Part shown: piece by piece, positions 8,208 to 17,064 of the stretch
Position numbering within the stretch: position 1 is the first letter of the stretch
Layout: the number at the start of each line of letters is the position of its first letter
NCBI GenBank assembly: GCA_963755705.1
Contig: CAVWKW010000001.1
Coordinates: 1,488,001 to 1,552,000 of the forward strand
Direction of reading: 5' to 3'
DNA: 64,000 bases
DNA from: JBARDN01 sp963755705
GTDB lineage: Bacteria; Desulfobacterota; Binatia; Binatales; Binataceae
Notes under the pieces: generated by a model
What the model saw: only the letters and a program-made list of their open reading frames with translations
Told to the model about the DNA's origin: nothing
Database searches by the model: none
Program-made: the position numbers and the translations under genes

Positions 8208-9110
8208 ATGGCAACGGTAATCATGGACGGACGCGCGTTGCGCGCGCATCTGATACCCGAGCTCAGACGGCATGCCGCCGAACTGGCTGAGCATCATCGC
8301 GTCGTGCCGAAGCTGGTCACGATCCTGGTCGGCAACGATCCCGCGTCACATCAGTACGTCCGCAACAAGATCAGGATGGCCGCGGACCTGGGCTTCGGCG
8401 CCCACATCCTGAGAATCACGGGCGCCGAGGCGACTACCGACGGATTGCTGGAAGTTATCGACGGGATCAACCGGGACCCGGCCACCACCGGAGTTCTGCT
8501 TCAGCTTCCGGTGCCTGAACGGGTGGATCGGTTCCGGCTGTTTGACGCGATTGCGCCGCTTAAGGACCTCGACGGGGTCGGCGCCGCGAGCGTCAGCGGC
8601 TTTTACCGCGGCCAGTGGGGAAGCTTCGTACCCTGCACGCCCCGCGGCATTCTGACCTTCCTGGATTATTACCAGGTGCCGGTGGATGGCGCGCGCGCGG
8701 CAGTGATCGGGCGCAGTGATATTGCGGGCAAACCTGCGGCGCTCATCCTGGGCGGCAGGCTGCGCAACGCGACCGTGACCTGGTGCCATCGGCATACGAA
8801 AAATCTCGACGCGATCTGCCGCGAAGCCGATATTATCGTCTCATGCGTCGGCGCGGAGGTTGGCCGCAACTACCTGATCACCGCCGAGATGGTGAAACCG
8901 GGCGCGTGCGTGATCGATGTAGGCTTTCGCCGCGTCGGACCGGGCAAATTCGCGGGCGACGTGGATTTTGAGGCGGTCAAGGAAGTAGCCGGATGGATCA
9001 CGCTCAATCCCGGCGGGACCGGACCGATGACGGTGGTCGCGTTGATGCAGAATCTTATCGACGCGGCGCGCTATCAGCTCGGACTCGAGCGCGCGGCCTA
9101 CTCGATTTGA
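8208..9110 (+). CDS. folD: bifunctional methylene-THF dehydrogenase/cyclohydrolase FolD
   Basis: FolD interconverts 5,10-methylene-THF, methenyl-THF and 10-formyl-THF in the cytoplasm. The 300-residue protein has VGNDPASHQYVRNK, with the conserved Tyr and catalytic Lys four residues apart, then LLQLPVP, PCTPRGI, VIGRSDIAGKPAALIL (nucleotide site) and GGTGPMTVVALMQN near the end. The segment after KDLDG (VGAASVSGFYRGQWG) departs from the usual K-D-V-D-G-F-H form, so it is a somewhat divergent FolD. It is divergent from the glycine cleavage operon, which produces its substrate. Confidence 0.93.
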   Translation: MATVIMDGRALRAHLIPELRRHAAELAEHHRVVPKLVTILVGNDPASHQYVRNKIRMAADLGFGAHILRITGAEATTDGLLEVIDGINRDPATTGVLLQLPVPERVDRFRLFDAIAPLKDLDGVGAASVSGFYRGQWGSFVPCTPRGILTFLDYYQVPVDGARAAVIGRSDIAGKPAALILGGRLRNATVTWCHRHTKNLDAICREADIIVSCVGAEVGRNYLITAEMVKPGACVIDVGFRRVGPGKFAGDVDFEAVKEVAGWITLNPGGTGPMTVVALMQNLIDAARYQLGLERAAYSI

Positions 9111-9178
9111 AGCCGGCTTTGATCCTTTGCGGTTATTCCCATAATTTGACGCTGGCCCGTGCGTAGAGCGGGACTGCA

Positions 9179-11242
9179 ATGGACCTGAAGCCACCAAAAA
9201 AAACCGATTCGCAACCTGAAGCGCATCGCACGCTGAGCGAGGTTATTATCGGCCCCGCGCGCGACGTGCGCGATCCCGGAATCTTTCACTCGCTCTCCCT
9301 GATCGCGTTCCTGGCGTGGGTGGGCCTCGGCTCGGACGGCCTGAGCTCGTCGTGCTACGGGCCGGAGGAAGCATTCCTGGCGCTGGGGCCGCATCAGTAT
9401 CTCGCGATATTCCTTGCGCTGATGACGGCGTTGACGGTGTTCGTCATCTCGGCCTCGTACTCGCAGACGATCGATCTGTTCCCGACCGGCGGCGGCGGGT
9501 ACCTGGTCGCGACCAAGTTGCTCGGCCCGTATGCGGGCGTGGTGTCGGGATGCGCGCTGGTGATCGATTACGTGCTGACGATCTCGGTATCGATCGCGAG
9601 CGGAGCCGACGCGATCTTCAGCTTCATGCCGCCATCGATTCTGTGGCTCAAGTTTTGGGTCTGTATCCTGGTCGTCATCCTGATGGTCGGGATGAATCTG
9701 CGCGGGGTGAAAGAATCGGTGATGTCGCTGGTGCCGATCTTCCTCGCCTTCGTGGTGATGCATGTATGGCTGGTCGGCTTCGCGCTGCTCTCGCGGGCCG
9801 GAGATTTTCCCATGATCATCCACGGCGCGATCCGGCAGACCCGCCACGGTTTCGACGCGCTGGGGTTCTTCGCGATGGCTGCGATCTTCTTCCGCGCCTA
9901 CAGTATGGGCGCGGGAACCTATACCGGGATCGAGGCGGTCAGCAACGGACTGCCGATTCTGCGCGAGCCGCGCACGGTGACCGGCAAACGCACGATGCTG
10001 TACATGGCGTTCTCGCTGGCGTTTATCGCGGGCGGGATACTGATTGGCTATTTGCTCGAACACGTCGAGCCGCGGACCGGGAAGACGCTTAACGCCGTGA
10101 TGTTCGAGCATATCGCGTCGGGCTGGATGCTTGGTGGCTTTCACGTCGGCGTGCCGATTATCACTTTCGCGCTGTTGACCGAGGGCGCGTTGCTGTTCGT
10201 GGCCGCGCAGACCGGGTTTATCGATGGTCCGCGGGTTCTCGCCACGATGGCGACAGACCGATGGCTGCCGCGGCGCTTCTCTAACTTGAGCGGCCGCCTG
10301 GTCACGCAGGATGGCGTGATCGCGATGGGCGTGGCGGCGATCCTGATTCTTACCGGCACGCACGCGCGAGTCGGAATCCTGGTGATCCTGTACGCGATCA
10401 ACGTGTTCGTCACCTTCACGCTGTCGCAGCTTGGGATGAGCGTGCATTGGTGGCGCGAGCGCAAGAATGATCCGAAATGGCGCCGGCGCCTGTATATCAA
10501 TGGAATCGGATGCCTGTTTACGTTTGCGATTCTGCTGCTGACGCTGACGCTCAAGTTCGACGAAGGCGGATGGGTCACCGTATTGATAACCGGTGCATTG
10601 ATCTCGATCTGCTACGCGGTGCATCGCCACTACGCGCGGGTGCGAAGAGCGATCGAGCAGCTCGAAGCCGAAGTCCTGCCGCAGCTTTACCAAATCGAGA
10701 AGCGGCAGCCGGCGCGGTACGATCCTGACGCCCCCACGGCCGCGATCCTGGTCAACGGATTCAACGGTCTTGGACTCGCGTCGCTGCTGACGATTACGCG
10801 ACTGTTTCACGATCAATTCCGCAACGTGGTCTTCGTATCAGTGGGCGAGGTCGATTCCGCTCTGCTCAAGGGACCCGAAGAAGTCAAGGCGCTCGAAGAA
10901 AGAATCAACGAGGACTTGCAGGAATATTGCCGCTTCGCCGGCGATCTGGGACTGCATCCGGAGCTGCGCTCGGCCATCGGGCCCGATGTGGTGCTCGAGT
11001 TGCGCCGCCTGTGTCTGGAAATCGCGCACGAGTTTACGCAGGTGGTGTATTTTGCGGGAAAGCTCGTGTTCACTGAAGAACTCGACCGGTTCTTCGAACG
11101 CTTTCTGAACAACCATACTTCGCTGGACATTCAGGGCTGGTTGCAGCTTTACGGTCTAAGCCTCGTGATCGTTCCCATTCGCATCGGCGGTCCCACGCTG
11201 GATTTGCCGCCGGCCCCGCCATCGCTGCCGGCGAGGCCGTAG
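9179..11242 (+). CDS. APC superfamily permease, KimA-like (probable potassium transporter)
   Basis: A 687-residue inner-membrane transporter with about 12 hydrophobic segments in residues 40-490 and a soluble C-terminal region of about 180 residues. VGLGSDGLSSSCYGPEEAF matches the S-D-x-L-S-S-x-x-Y-x-x-E-E motif of KimA/YdaO transporters. PTGGGGYLVA and the TGIEAVSNGLPILREP segment also fit that group better than amino acid permeases. In KimA the C-terminal domain is a cytosolic UspA-like regulatory domain. Here the region AAILVNGFNGLGLASLLTITRLF may play that part. No c-di-AMP riboswitch is recognisable in the 68 bases upstream. A plain amino acid permease remains possible. Confidence 0.7.
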   Translation: MDLKPPKKTDSQPEAHRTLSEVIIGPARDVRDPGIFHSLSLIAFLAWVGLGSDGLSSSCYGPEEAFLALGPHQYLAIFLALMTALTVFVISASYSQTIDLFPTGGGGYLVATKLLGPYAGVVSGCALVIDYVLTISVSIASGADAIFSFMPPSILWLKFWVCILVVILMVGMNLRGVKESVMSLVPIFLAFVVMHVWLVGFALLSRAGDFPMIIHGAIRQTRHGFDALGFFAMAAIFFRAYSMGAGTYTGIEAVSNGLPILREPRTVTGKRTMLYMAFSLAFIAGGILIGYLLEHVEPRTGKTLNAVMFEHIASGWMLGGFHVGVPIITFALLTEGALLFVAAQTGFIDGPRVLATMATDRWLPRRFSNLSGRLVTQDGVIAMGVAAILILTGTHARVGILVILYAINVFVTFTLSQLGMSVHWWRERKNDPKWRRRLYINGIGCLFTFAILLLTLTLKFDEGGWVTVLITGALISICYAVHRHYARVRRAIEQLEAEVLPQLYQIEKRQPARYDPDAPTAAILVNGFNGLGLASLLTITRLFHDQFRNVVFVSVGEVDSALLKGPEEVKALEERINEDLQEYCRFAGDLGLHPELRSAIGPDVVLELRRLCLEIAHEFTQVVYFAGKLVFTEELDRFFERFLNNHTSLDIQGWLQLYGLSLVIVPIRIGGPTLDLPPAPPSLPARP

Positions 11243-11245
11243 GCC

Positions 11246-12709
11246 TTACCCGGGGACTCCGTTCGGGACGATCCGGAACAGCATCATCCGTTCGCCGCGC
11301 AACCTTAGCGTTGAGGTGAATCGCCCCGGATCAGGCAATTCCGCCCGCGCGCCCGCGTCGTCCATCCAGGTGACTAGCCACGCCCCGCCTGCGCGCGCCG
11401 CTGCGTTCTGGATCTCCGTGCGCGCGGCGACGGGATCATAGGGTGGAATCGTCAGGCGAGGATTAACGCCTTTGAAGTAGTAATCGAACGGAAGCGAATA
11501 ATAGCCATGCGGAAATCCCAGATTGGGGACCTTTAACGCCGCGCCCGAGGAGACGAAGCCGGACTCGAAGAAGATCGGCTGGCCCGGACGGTCCGCATCC
11601 GCAACCATCCGCGCGGTCGCGCCCCACGGCTGGATTTCCGGACGAATCGCCAGCGCCGCCGCCAGCATCACGGCGGTGACAGCGACCACGACAGCATTGC
11701 GCAGCCACGATCCCACTGTCGCGAGCAGCCCGGCGGCAAGCACCGGCAGCATCGCGAGCGCAGGCGACACATATCGCAACTGGAACATCGGCCGTACCAC
11801 TATCGAGCCGGCAGAAAACGCAAGAATCGGGATCGCGATCCAGAGCAGGCAGAATCGAAACGGTTCGTCATCGGTTTCGAGAGCGCGGCCGAAGACCATC
11901 CATAACGTTGCCGCGACGGCGCCGATCGCCACCACGAACTTGGTCGGGGCTGAATAGTGATGGGCCGGCCCGATCCAATCGAGCCAGTGTCCTGCGATCA
12001 GCACGCGGCTCTGCGAGCTTGCGATCGGAAGGTAGGGAGCGAACAGGAGCGCCGCGCCTGCGAGCGCGAGCCACGGGGCGAGACTGCGCCGGCCGCGCAT
12101 GAAATCGCGGATCAGGATCGCGACCTCGGCGGCGATAATCGCGGCGCCGCCCAGATGGGTATAAATGACCGCGGCGCCGCTAGCCGCGCAGGCGAGAGTC
12201 CATCCGACGCTCGACTTCTCGCGAGTGCGGCGCAACGCGTACAGATGCGCCAGTGCGAAAGCGATCAGCATCGTGTACATCCGCGCTCGAAACGAGAACA
12301 CGGTAGCGATCGGATTGAACGCCCACATCGCGGCCGCGCCGGCGCCCGTCGCGTCGTCAAAGAGATCGCGCCCGAGCGCGAAGATCATTGCGATCGTGCA
12401 TAGCCCGAAGATCACCGACATCGCGCGGAGGCCCGCCTCGCCGGCGCCAAAGATCATTGTCCAGTAGTGCAGGACCACGTAGTACAGAAGCTGCTTGCCG
12501 GGATCGTCCGCGATCGGGATATGAACGATCGCGCCGACGCTGGGCCGCGCCGCTGCGTATGCGCTGTACGCTTCGCTCGCGCCGAGCGGGTCTCTGCCCA
12601 GGTGGAATGAATAGAAAATCGCGGCGGCGGCGAAGACCGCGCCGAAGATCGCAACCGGCTGCGCCGCCGCGCCCGGCCGTCCGCGAGCGCGCTCTCTTTC
12701 CGCCGCCAT
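11246..12709 (-). CDS. GT39-like membrane glycosyltransferase (ArnT/PMT-type)
   Basis: A polytopic membrane protein of 487 residues with roughly 10-12 hydrophobic helices. The first periplasmic loop after helix 1 carries GRDPLGASEAYSAYAA, in the place where GT-C glycosyltransferases of the ArnT/PMT type carry their catalytic acidic residues. Later loops have FSFRARMYTML, as in mannosyltransferase-like proteins that use polyprenyl-phosphate sugars. The ATG at 12709 is chosen because AGGAG lies 8 bases upstream. The donor and acceptor are unknown. A candidate donor-making enzyme (UbiA-type, 42263-43183) lies elsewhere in the window. Confidence 0.7.
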   Translation of the reverse strand: MAAERERARGRPGAAAQPVAIFGAVFAAAAIFYSFHLGRDPLGASEAYSAYAAARPSVGAIVHIPIADDPGKQLLYYVVLHYWTMIFGAGEAGLRAMSVIFGLCTIAMIFALGRDLFDDATGAGAAAMWAFNPIATVFSFRARMYTMLIAFALAHLYALRRTREKSSVGWTLACAASGAAVIYTHLGGAAIIAAEVAILIRDFMRGRRSLAPWLALAGAALLFAPYLPIASSQSRVLIAGHWLDWIGPAHHYSAPTKFVVAIGAVAATLWMVFGRALETDDEPFRFCLLWIAIPILAFSAGSIVVRPMFQLRYVSPALAMLPVLAAGLLATVGSWLRNAVVVAVTAVMLAAALAIRPEIQPWGATARMVADADRPGQPIFFESGFVSSGAALKVPNLGFPHGYYSLPFDYYFKGVNPRLTIPPYDPVAARTEIQNAAARAGGAWLVTWMDDAGARAELPDPGRFTSTLRLRGERMMLFRIVPNGVPG

Positions 12710-12853
12710 CCCCACCTCTCCTGCGAGCGCAATATACCGGAAAATCCCCGCATGATCTTCACGCTGTGCCGACCGTCCAAGGATCGCGAGCAGTGCCGAA
12801 CGCCGCGCCGTGCTTGACTGGACCGCATCGGACTGGCCTTACTGGCCGAAGTC

Positions 12854-14245
12854 ATGTCGGAATTTCTGGAGTCGGTCCCTGAAGCCGTCGTCCGGCCGGG
12901 GGACGCGATCACTCTGCCGCCGATCTCGCGGATGCGGGCGGAGGTGTGGGCGCTCGCGTGGCCGGTGATCATCTCGTTTGCGCTCGATTCGATTCTGGGG
13001 CTGGCCGCGATGCTGATGGTCGGGCGGCTCGGCGCAGAGGCGGTTGGCGCGGTCGGGTTGGCGACACAGATCCTGGGCGCCGTGCGCGCCGGGATCGCGG
13101 CGGTCGGGACCGGCGCGGTCGCGCTGGTCGCGCGATGCATCGGCGCAAACGATCGCGACAACGCGGAAGAGGCGATGAAGCAGGCGGTGATCTTCGGGGT
13201 CGCCGTCTCGACGATCATCGCGATTCCGGTAATCGTATTCGCCACGCCGCTGATGGCGCTGTTCCAGGTCAAGGGCCAGATGGCTGTGATGGGTGCGCGC
13301 TATCTGCAAGTCGTGATGCTCGCGGAGCCATTCCAGGGCGTGTTCCTGATGTGCACGGCGTCGCTGCGCGGCGCGGGCGATACGCGCACGCCGCTTTGGA
13401 TCGGCGGGATTATCGACGTGCTCGCGATCATCCTGAATTACGTTTTGATCTTCGGGAAATTCGGATTTCCGCGGATGGGCGTCAACGGTTCCGCAGTGGC
13501 GACGCTGATCGCAATCGCGATCGGCGGGATGTTGTTTTTCTGGGCGCTGTCGCTCGATGGGATGGTGCTCAATTTCCGCTGGCGCAATCTATGGCCGGAT
13601 TTCGGGCTCGGATGGCGCATTCTACGAGTGGGCAATCCCGCGGCGATCGAGCAGCTCGTCATCCAGTTTGGCTTCGTCGCCTACGTCGCGTTTATCGCGA
13701 GTTACGGCGACAAGGAAGTCGCCGCGTATTTTATCGGCGTCCGGATCCTCGCGCTTTCGTTTCTGCCGGGCTTCGGATTCTCGGCTGCGGCCGCGACGCT
13801 GGTGGGGCAAGGGCTCGGCGCGGGCGACAAGGAATTCTCGCGCAAGGCTGGATGGACGGCGGTCGTGATGGCGATCGTGCTGATGTCCGCGATGGGTCTG
13901 CTGTTCGTCGTATTCGCATGGCAGATCGCGGCGCTGTTTATTGCAGACCGGCAGGTAATCGCGTACACGGTCGCGTTTATGTATGCGCTGGCGGCGGCGC
14001 AGCCGCTGATGGCGATCGACTGGACGGTTACCGGTGCGCTGCGCGGCGCGGGTGACTCGCAGTTTCCGCTGTACGGGTCGCTGGCGGGGTTCTATGGGAT
14101 GCGCCTGTTCCTGACCATCCTGATCGCGTGGCATCACGGACCGATCGTCTGGATCTGGTGGTCGCTGCTCGCCGATTACATCGTGCGCTCAACGCTCAAG
14201 ACCTGGTGTTTTAGGACCGGCAAATGGGCGACGATCGAGGTTTGA
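12854..14245 (+). CDS. MATE family efflux transporter
   Basis: A 463-residue integral membrane protein with the two six-helix halves of the MATE family. The first half has WPVIISFALDSILGLAAMLMVGRLGAEAVGAVG, the standard MATE opening, and the second half repeats the pattern from about residue 255 (NPAAIEQLVIQFGFVAYVAFIASYG). The GAGDTRTPLWIGG and GAGDSQFPLYGS segments are the paired signature loops. These proteins export cationic drugs or metabolites using H+ or Na+ gradients. The substrate is not predictable. The gene is divergent from the GT39-like gene. Confidence 0.88.
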   Translation: MSEFLESVPEAVVRPGDAITLPPISRMRAEVWALAWPVIISFALDSILGLAAMLMVGRLGAEAVGAVGLATQILGAVRAGIAAVGTGAVALVARCIGANDRDNAEEAMKQAVIFGVAVSTIIAIPVIVFATPLMALFQVKGQMAVMGARYLQVVMLAEPFQGVFLMCTASLRGAGDTRTPLWIGGIIDVLAIILNYVLIFGKFGFPRMGVNGSAVATLIAIAIGGMLFFWALSLDGMVLNFRWRNLWPDFGLGWRILRVGNPAAIEQLVIQFGFVAYVAFIASYGDKEVAAYFIGVRILALSFLPGFGFSAAAATLVGQGLGAGDKEFSRKAGWTAVVMAIVLMSAMGLLFVVFAWQIAALFIADRQVIAYTVAFMYALAAAQPLMAIDWTVTGALRGAGDSQFPLYGSLAGFYGMRLFLTILIAWHHGPIVWIWWSLLADYIVRSTLKTWCFRTGKWATIEV

Positions 14246-14306
14246 GCGGCCACGCCTCGCGCCGCCTGTTGGCATCCTTTTGGCGCGCTCCTTTACGCGC
14301 CCGGCG

Positions 14307-16499
14307 ATGCGCGCAATCCTTGGCCCGGTGACTGACCCGGAACACAGCGCGCAGATGGTCGAGGGAACGCTTGATCATCTGCTTTACGTGAACGACTCGA
14401 CTGGTTATGGAGTCGCGGTCGTGAAGGCCTATGCGGGCTCCGGCGACACCCGGACGATCACGATGGTGGGTAACCTGGCCGGGCTCGAAATCGGATCGGG
14501 AATTCGCGCACACGGCTCGTTCGAAAAGCATCCGCGCTACGGCGAGCAATTCAAGGTGACGGAGTTCGAGACGGTGCGTCCGGCCAGCGTGGGCGCGCTC
14601 GAGCTTTATCTATCAAAGGAAATACCGGGTGTCGGGCCGGAGCTTGCGCGCCGGATCGCGACGCACTTCGGCGAAAGCCTGCCCGAAATTCTGGACAACA
14701 CTCCCCATCGGGTGCGCGAGGTAACCGGCGTCGGGCCCGTGGTGGCGGCGCGAATCGTGACCGCGTGGCGCGACGCTTCGGGCCTTCGCGAGCTGAGCGT
14801 GTTCCTGCGCGGGCACGGAATCGGAGGCGCGCACGCGCGGCGCATCCACAAGCAATACGGCAAGGACTCGCTTGCGGTCGTGCGCCGCGACCCGTACATC
14901 CTGGCGCGCACGATCCATGGAATCGGCTTTCGCACCGCCGACTCGATCGCCGAGAAACTCGGCATTCCGCGCAATTCAGTGCAGCGGGCGCGTGCCGCGA
15001 TCGTTTATCTGCTTGAACGCATGAGCGACGACGGCCACGTCTATGCGCCTCGCGAATACCTCGAAGAGCAGTTCGCCTCGGGTCTCGAGATGGATGCCGA
15101 GCTGGTTCCGCAGGCGCTGGACCTGCTGGTCGATTCGGGCGAAGTCTTTGTCGAGCGGGCGAGCGATCATACGGCGGTCTATCTGGCACGCCTGCACAAC
15201 GCCGAGGTGACTATCGCCGAGCGGCTGCGCGCGCTGACGGCGGGGCGCCCGATGAGCGCGGCAGTGGCCGAGCGCGCGCTCGTGACCGCATCGACGGCCG
15301 AGGGAATCGCGCTGTCGTTTGAACAGGTGCGCGCGATCAAGACCGCCTTGTCGAGCGCGGTCACCGTGATCACCGGCGGTCCGGGAACCGGCAAGACCAC
15401 CATCCTGCGCCAGCTTCTTCTCGCGCTTGGCGACGCGGGTCTGAAGCCGATCCTGGCCGCTCCGACCGGAAGAGCCGCGAAACGGCTCCAGGAGGCAACG
15501 GGACGCGAAGCCAGGACGATCCATCGCGTACTCGAATACGCGCCCGAGACCGGGTCGTTCGTGCGCGGCAAGGATTTCCCGCTTCGCACGAATTATTTGA
15601 TCGTCGATGAAGCCTCGATGATGGATATCGAGCTCGCGGCGAGCCTGGTCTCGGCGCTGATGCCCAACTGCTCGCTGCTGCTTGTGGGCGACCGCGATCA
15701 GCTTCCCTCAGTCGGACCGGGCAGCGTGCTGAAGGATGTAATCGCGTCGGGGCTGGTCCCGGTGGTCGAGCTGCGCGAGGTTTACCGGCAGGCGCGCGAG
15801 AGCCAGATCGTCGCCAACGCGCACAAGCTCAATCGCGGATGGTTCCCCGACATTTCGAATACGCCCGAGGGCGATTTCTTTTTTTTCGAACGCGCCTCGC
15901 CGGAGGAAGTTCTGGCGACGATTAAGCAACTTGTGCAGCAGCGCATGGTCGGGCGCTTCGGAATCAAGGATCCGCGCGAGATCCAGGTGCTGACGCCGAT
16001 GAATCGCGGCCCGCTCGGGACGCATCTGCTCAATCGCGAGCTGCAGGCGTTGCTGAATCCCACCGGACGCGAGTTGCGCGCGGGCGACAGGATTCTGCGC
16101 GAGGGCGACCGCGTAATCCAGCTCCGCAACAACTACGACAAGGGCGTGTTCAACGGATCGATCGGGCGTCTGATGACGGTCGATCCGCAGAAGGGTCGCG
16201 TCACGGCCGCGTTCGAGGAGACACACGCCGAGTACGATCAGGCCGAGCTCGATGAGGTCGGCCTTGCGTACGCGATCTCGGTGCACAAGAGCCAGGGCAG
16301 CCAATATCCTGCCGTCATCATGCCGATTCATCCGCAGCACTATCTGATGCTGCGGCGCAATCTGCTCTACACCGCTATCACGCGCGCCGAGCGCGTATGC
16401 GTGCTGGTCGGGACCAAGGCCGCGCTGCAGCAAGCCGTCCGCAACCAGGACGAGCGCAAACGCCTGAGCCGTCTCGCCGACCGCCTGCGTATCGACTGA
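14307..16499 (+). CDS. recD2: RecD2-type ATP-dependent 5'-3' DNA helicase
   Basis: A superfamily 1B helicase of about 730 residues. An N-terminal OB-like domain (EGTLDHLLYVNDSTGYGV) is followed by helix-hairpin-helix repeats (PGVGPELARRIATHFG, TGVGPVVAARIV), which mark RecD2 and are absent from RecD of RecBCD. The motor has Walker A GGPGTGKTT, AAPTGRAAKRL (motif Ia), Walker B LIVDEASMMD, GDRDQLPSVGPG, and the C-terminal AYAISVHKSQGSQYPAV and LLYTAITRAE motifs. No recB or recC is nearby. TTG 14280, ATG 14307 and GTG 14328 are all possible starts and none has a strong ribosome site. Confidence 0.92.
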   Translation: MRAILGPVTDPEHSAQMVEGTLDHLLYVNDSTGYGVAVVKAYAGSGDTRTITMVGNLAGLEIGSGIRAHGSFEKHPRYGEQFKVTEFETVRPASVGALELYLSKEIPGVGPELARRIATHFGESLPEILDNTPHRVREVTGVGPVVAARIVTAWRDASGLRELSVFLRGHGIGGAHARRIHKQYGKDSLAVVRRDPYILARTIHGIGFRTADSIAEKLGIPRNSVQRARAAIVYLLERMSDDGHVYAPREYLEEQFASGLEMDAELVPQALDLLVDSGEVFVERASDHTAVYLARLHNAEVTIAERLRALTAGRPMSAAVAERALVTASTAEGIALSFEQVRAIKTALSSAVTVITGGPGTGKTTILRQLLLALGDAGLKPILAAPTGRAAKRLQEATGREARTIHRVLEYAPETGSFVRGKDFPLRTNYLIVDEASMMDIELAASLVSALMPNCSLLLVGDRDQLPSVGPGSVLKDVIASGLVPVVELREVYRQARESQIVANAHKLNRGWFPDISNTPEGDFFFFERASPEEVLATIKQLVQQRMVGRFGIKDPREIQVLTPMNRGPLGTHLLNRELQALLNPTGRELRAGDRILREGDRVIQLRNNYDKGVFNGSIGRLMTVDPQKGRVTAAFEETHAEYDQAELDEVGLAYAISVHKSQGSQYPAVIMPIHPQHYLMLRRNLLYTAITRAERVCVLVGTKAALQQAVRNQDERKRLSRLADRLRID

Positions 16500-16586
16500 G
16501 GGTGTGTTGACTATCAGTGGATGCATGTTTAGCATCCGGGAAGTCATCAGAATATCAGTCAGCTTAGATTTGCATGAGAGAAGGGG

Positions 16587-17045
16587 ATGAAGCTAAAATT
16601 ACGAAGTAGCTTTTATTTGCTTGCTGCGATTTCTTTGCTGTCCAATAGCTCCTGCGCGTACCTATTTCACGGCACGTCCGATGAAATTCATATCCAAAGT
16701 GGCAATCCGACGGCGGAGCTTTACCTCGACGATCAGGCAGTAGGGATCGCTTCGGCCACGGCTACCGTTGACCGCGACAAGACCTATACAATTGAGGCCA
16801 AGGCTCCGGGCTGTGAGACGCGCACCGTAGAGACGGGGGACAAGTTCGATCCAATTTCACTCTTAGGCATTCTTATCGATTTGGGAATCGTCTCGATTCT
16901 GGTCATCGACATGGGAATCACTGGTGCAGCTTGGAAGACGTATCCGACAACCTACACGGTCAATCCGATCTGTCCGCCGACACCAGCGCCCGCGTTGCCT
17001 GCGCCTCAGCCGAACGCGGCGGCAACGCCTGCGCCGCAGGGGTAA
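16587..17045 (+). CDS. small exported lipoprotein-like protein with a PEGA-like segment
   Basis: A 152-residue protein with a signal-peptide-like N-terminus ending in a Cys (LLSNSSC), a weak lipobox because the -3 residue is Asn. A PEGA-like beta segment follows (AELYLDDQAVGIASATATVDRDKTYTIEAKAPGCETRT). Then comes a second hydrophobic stretch (LLGILIDLGIVSILVIDMGITGAAW) and a Pro/Ala-rich tail. It resembles small bacterial lipoproteins of unknown function. The start follows GAGAAGGGG. Codon use is less GC-rich than in the flanking genes. Confidence 0.65.
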   Translation: MKLKLRSSFYLLAAISLLSNSSCAYLFHGTSDEIHIQSGNPTAELYLDDQAVGIASATATVDRDKTYTIEAKAPGCETRTVETGDKFDPISLLGILIDLGIVSILVIDMGITGAAWKTYPTTYTVNPICPPTPAPALPAPQPNAAATPAPQG

Positions 17046-17064
17046 TATCAGTCTCGGCGCACGA

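Noticed and set aside
9098..10816. A 572-codon open frame on the minus strand
   Set aside because: It lies wholly opposite the KimA-like gene and its product is rich in Arg, His, Gln and Asp, the usual look of an antisense shadow in GC-rich DNA.
16519..16537. A 6-bp inverted repeat (GGATGC...GCATCC) after recD2
   Set aside because: It has no T tract and is short enough to be chance.
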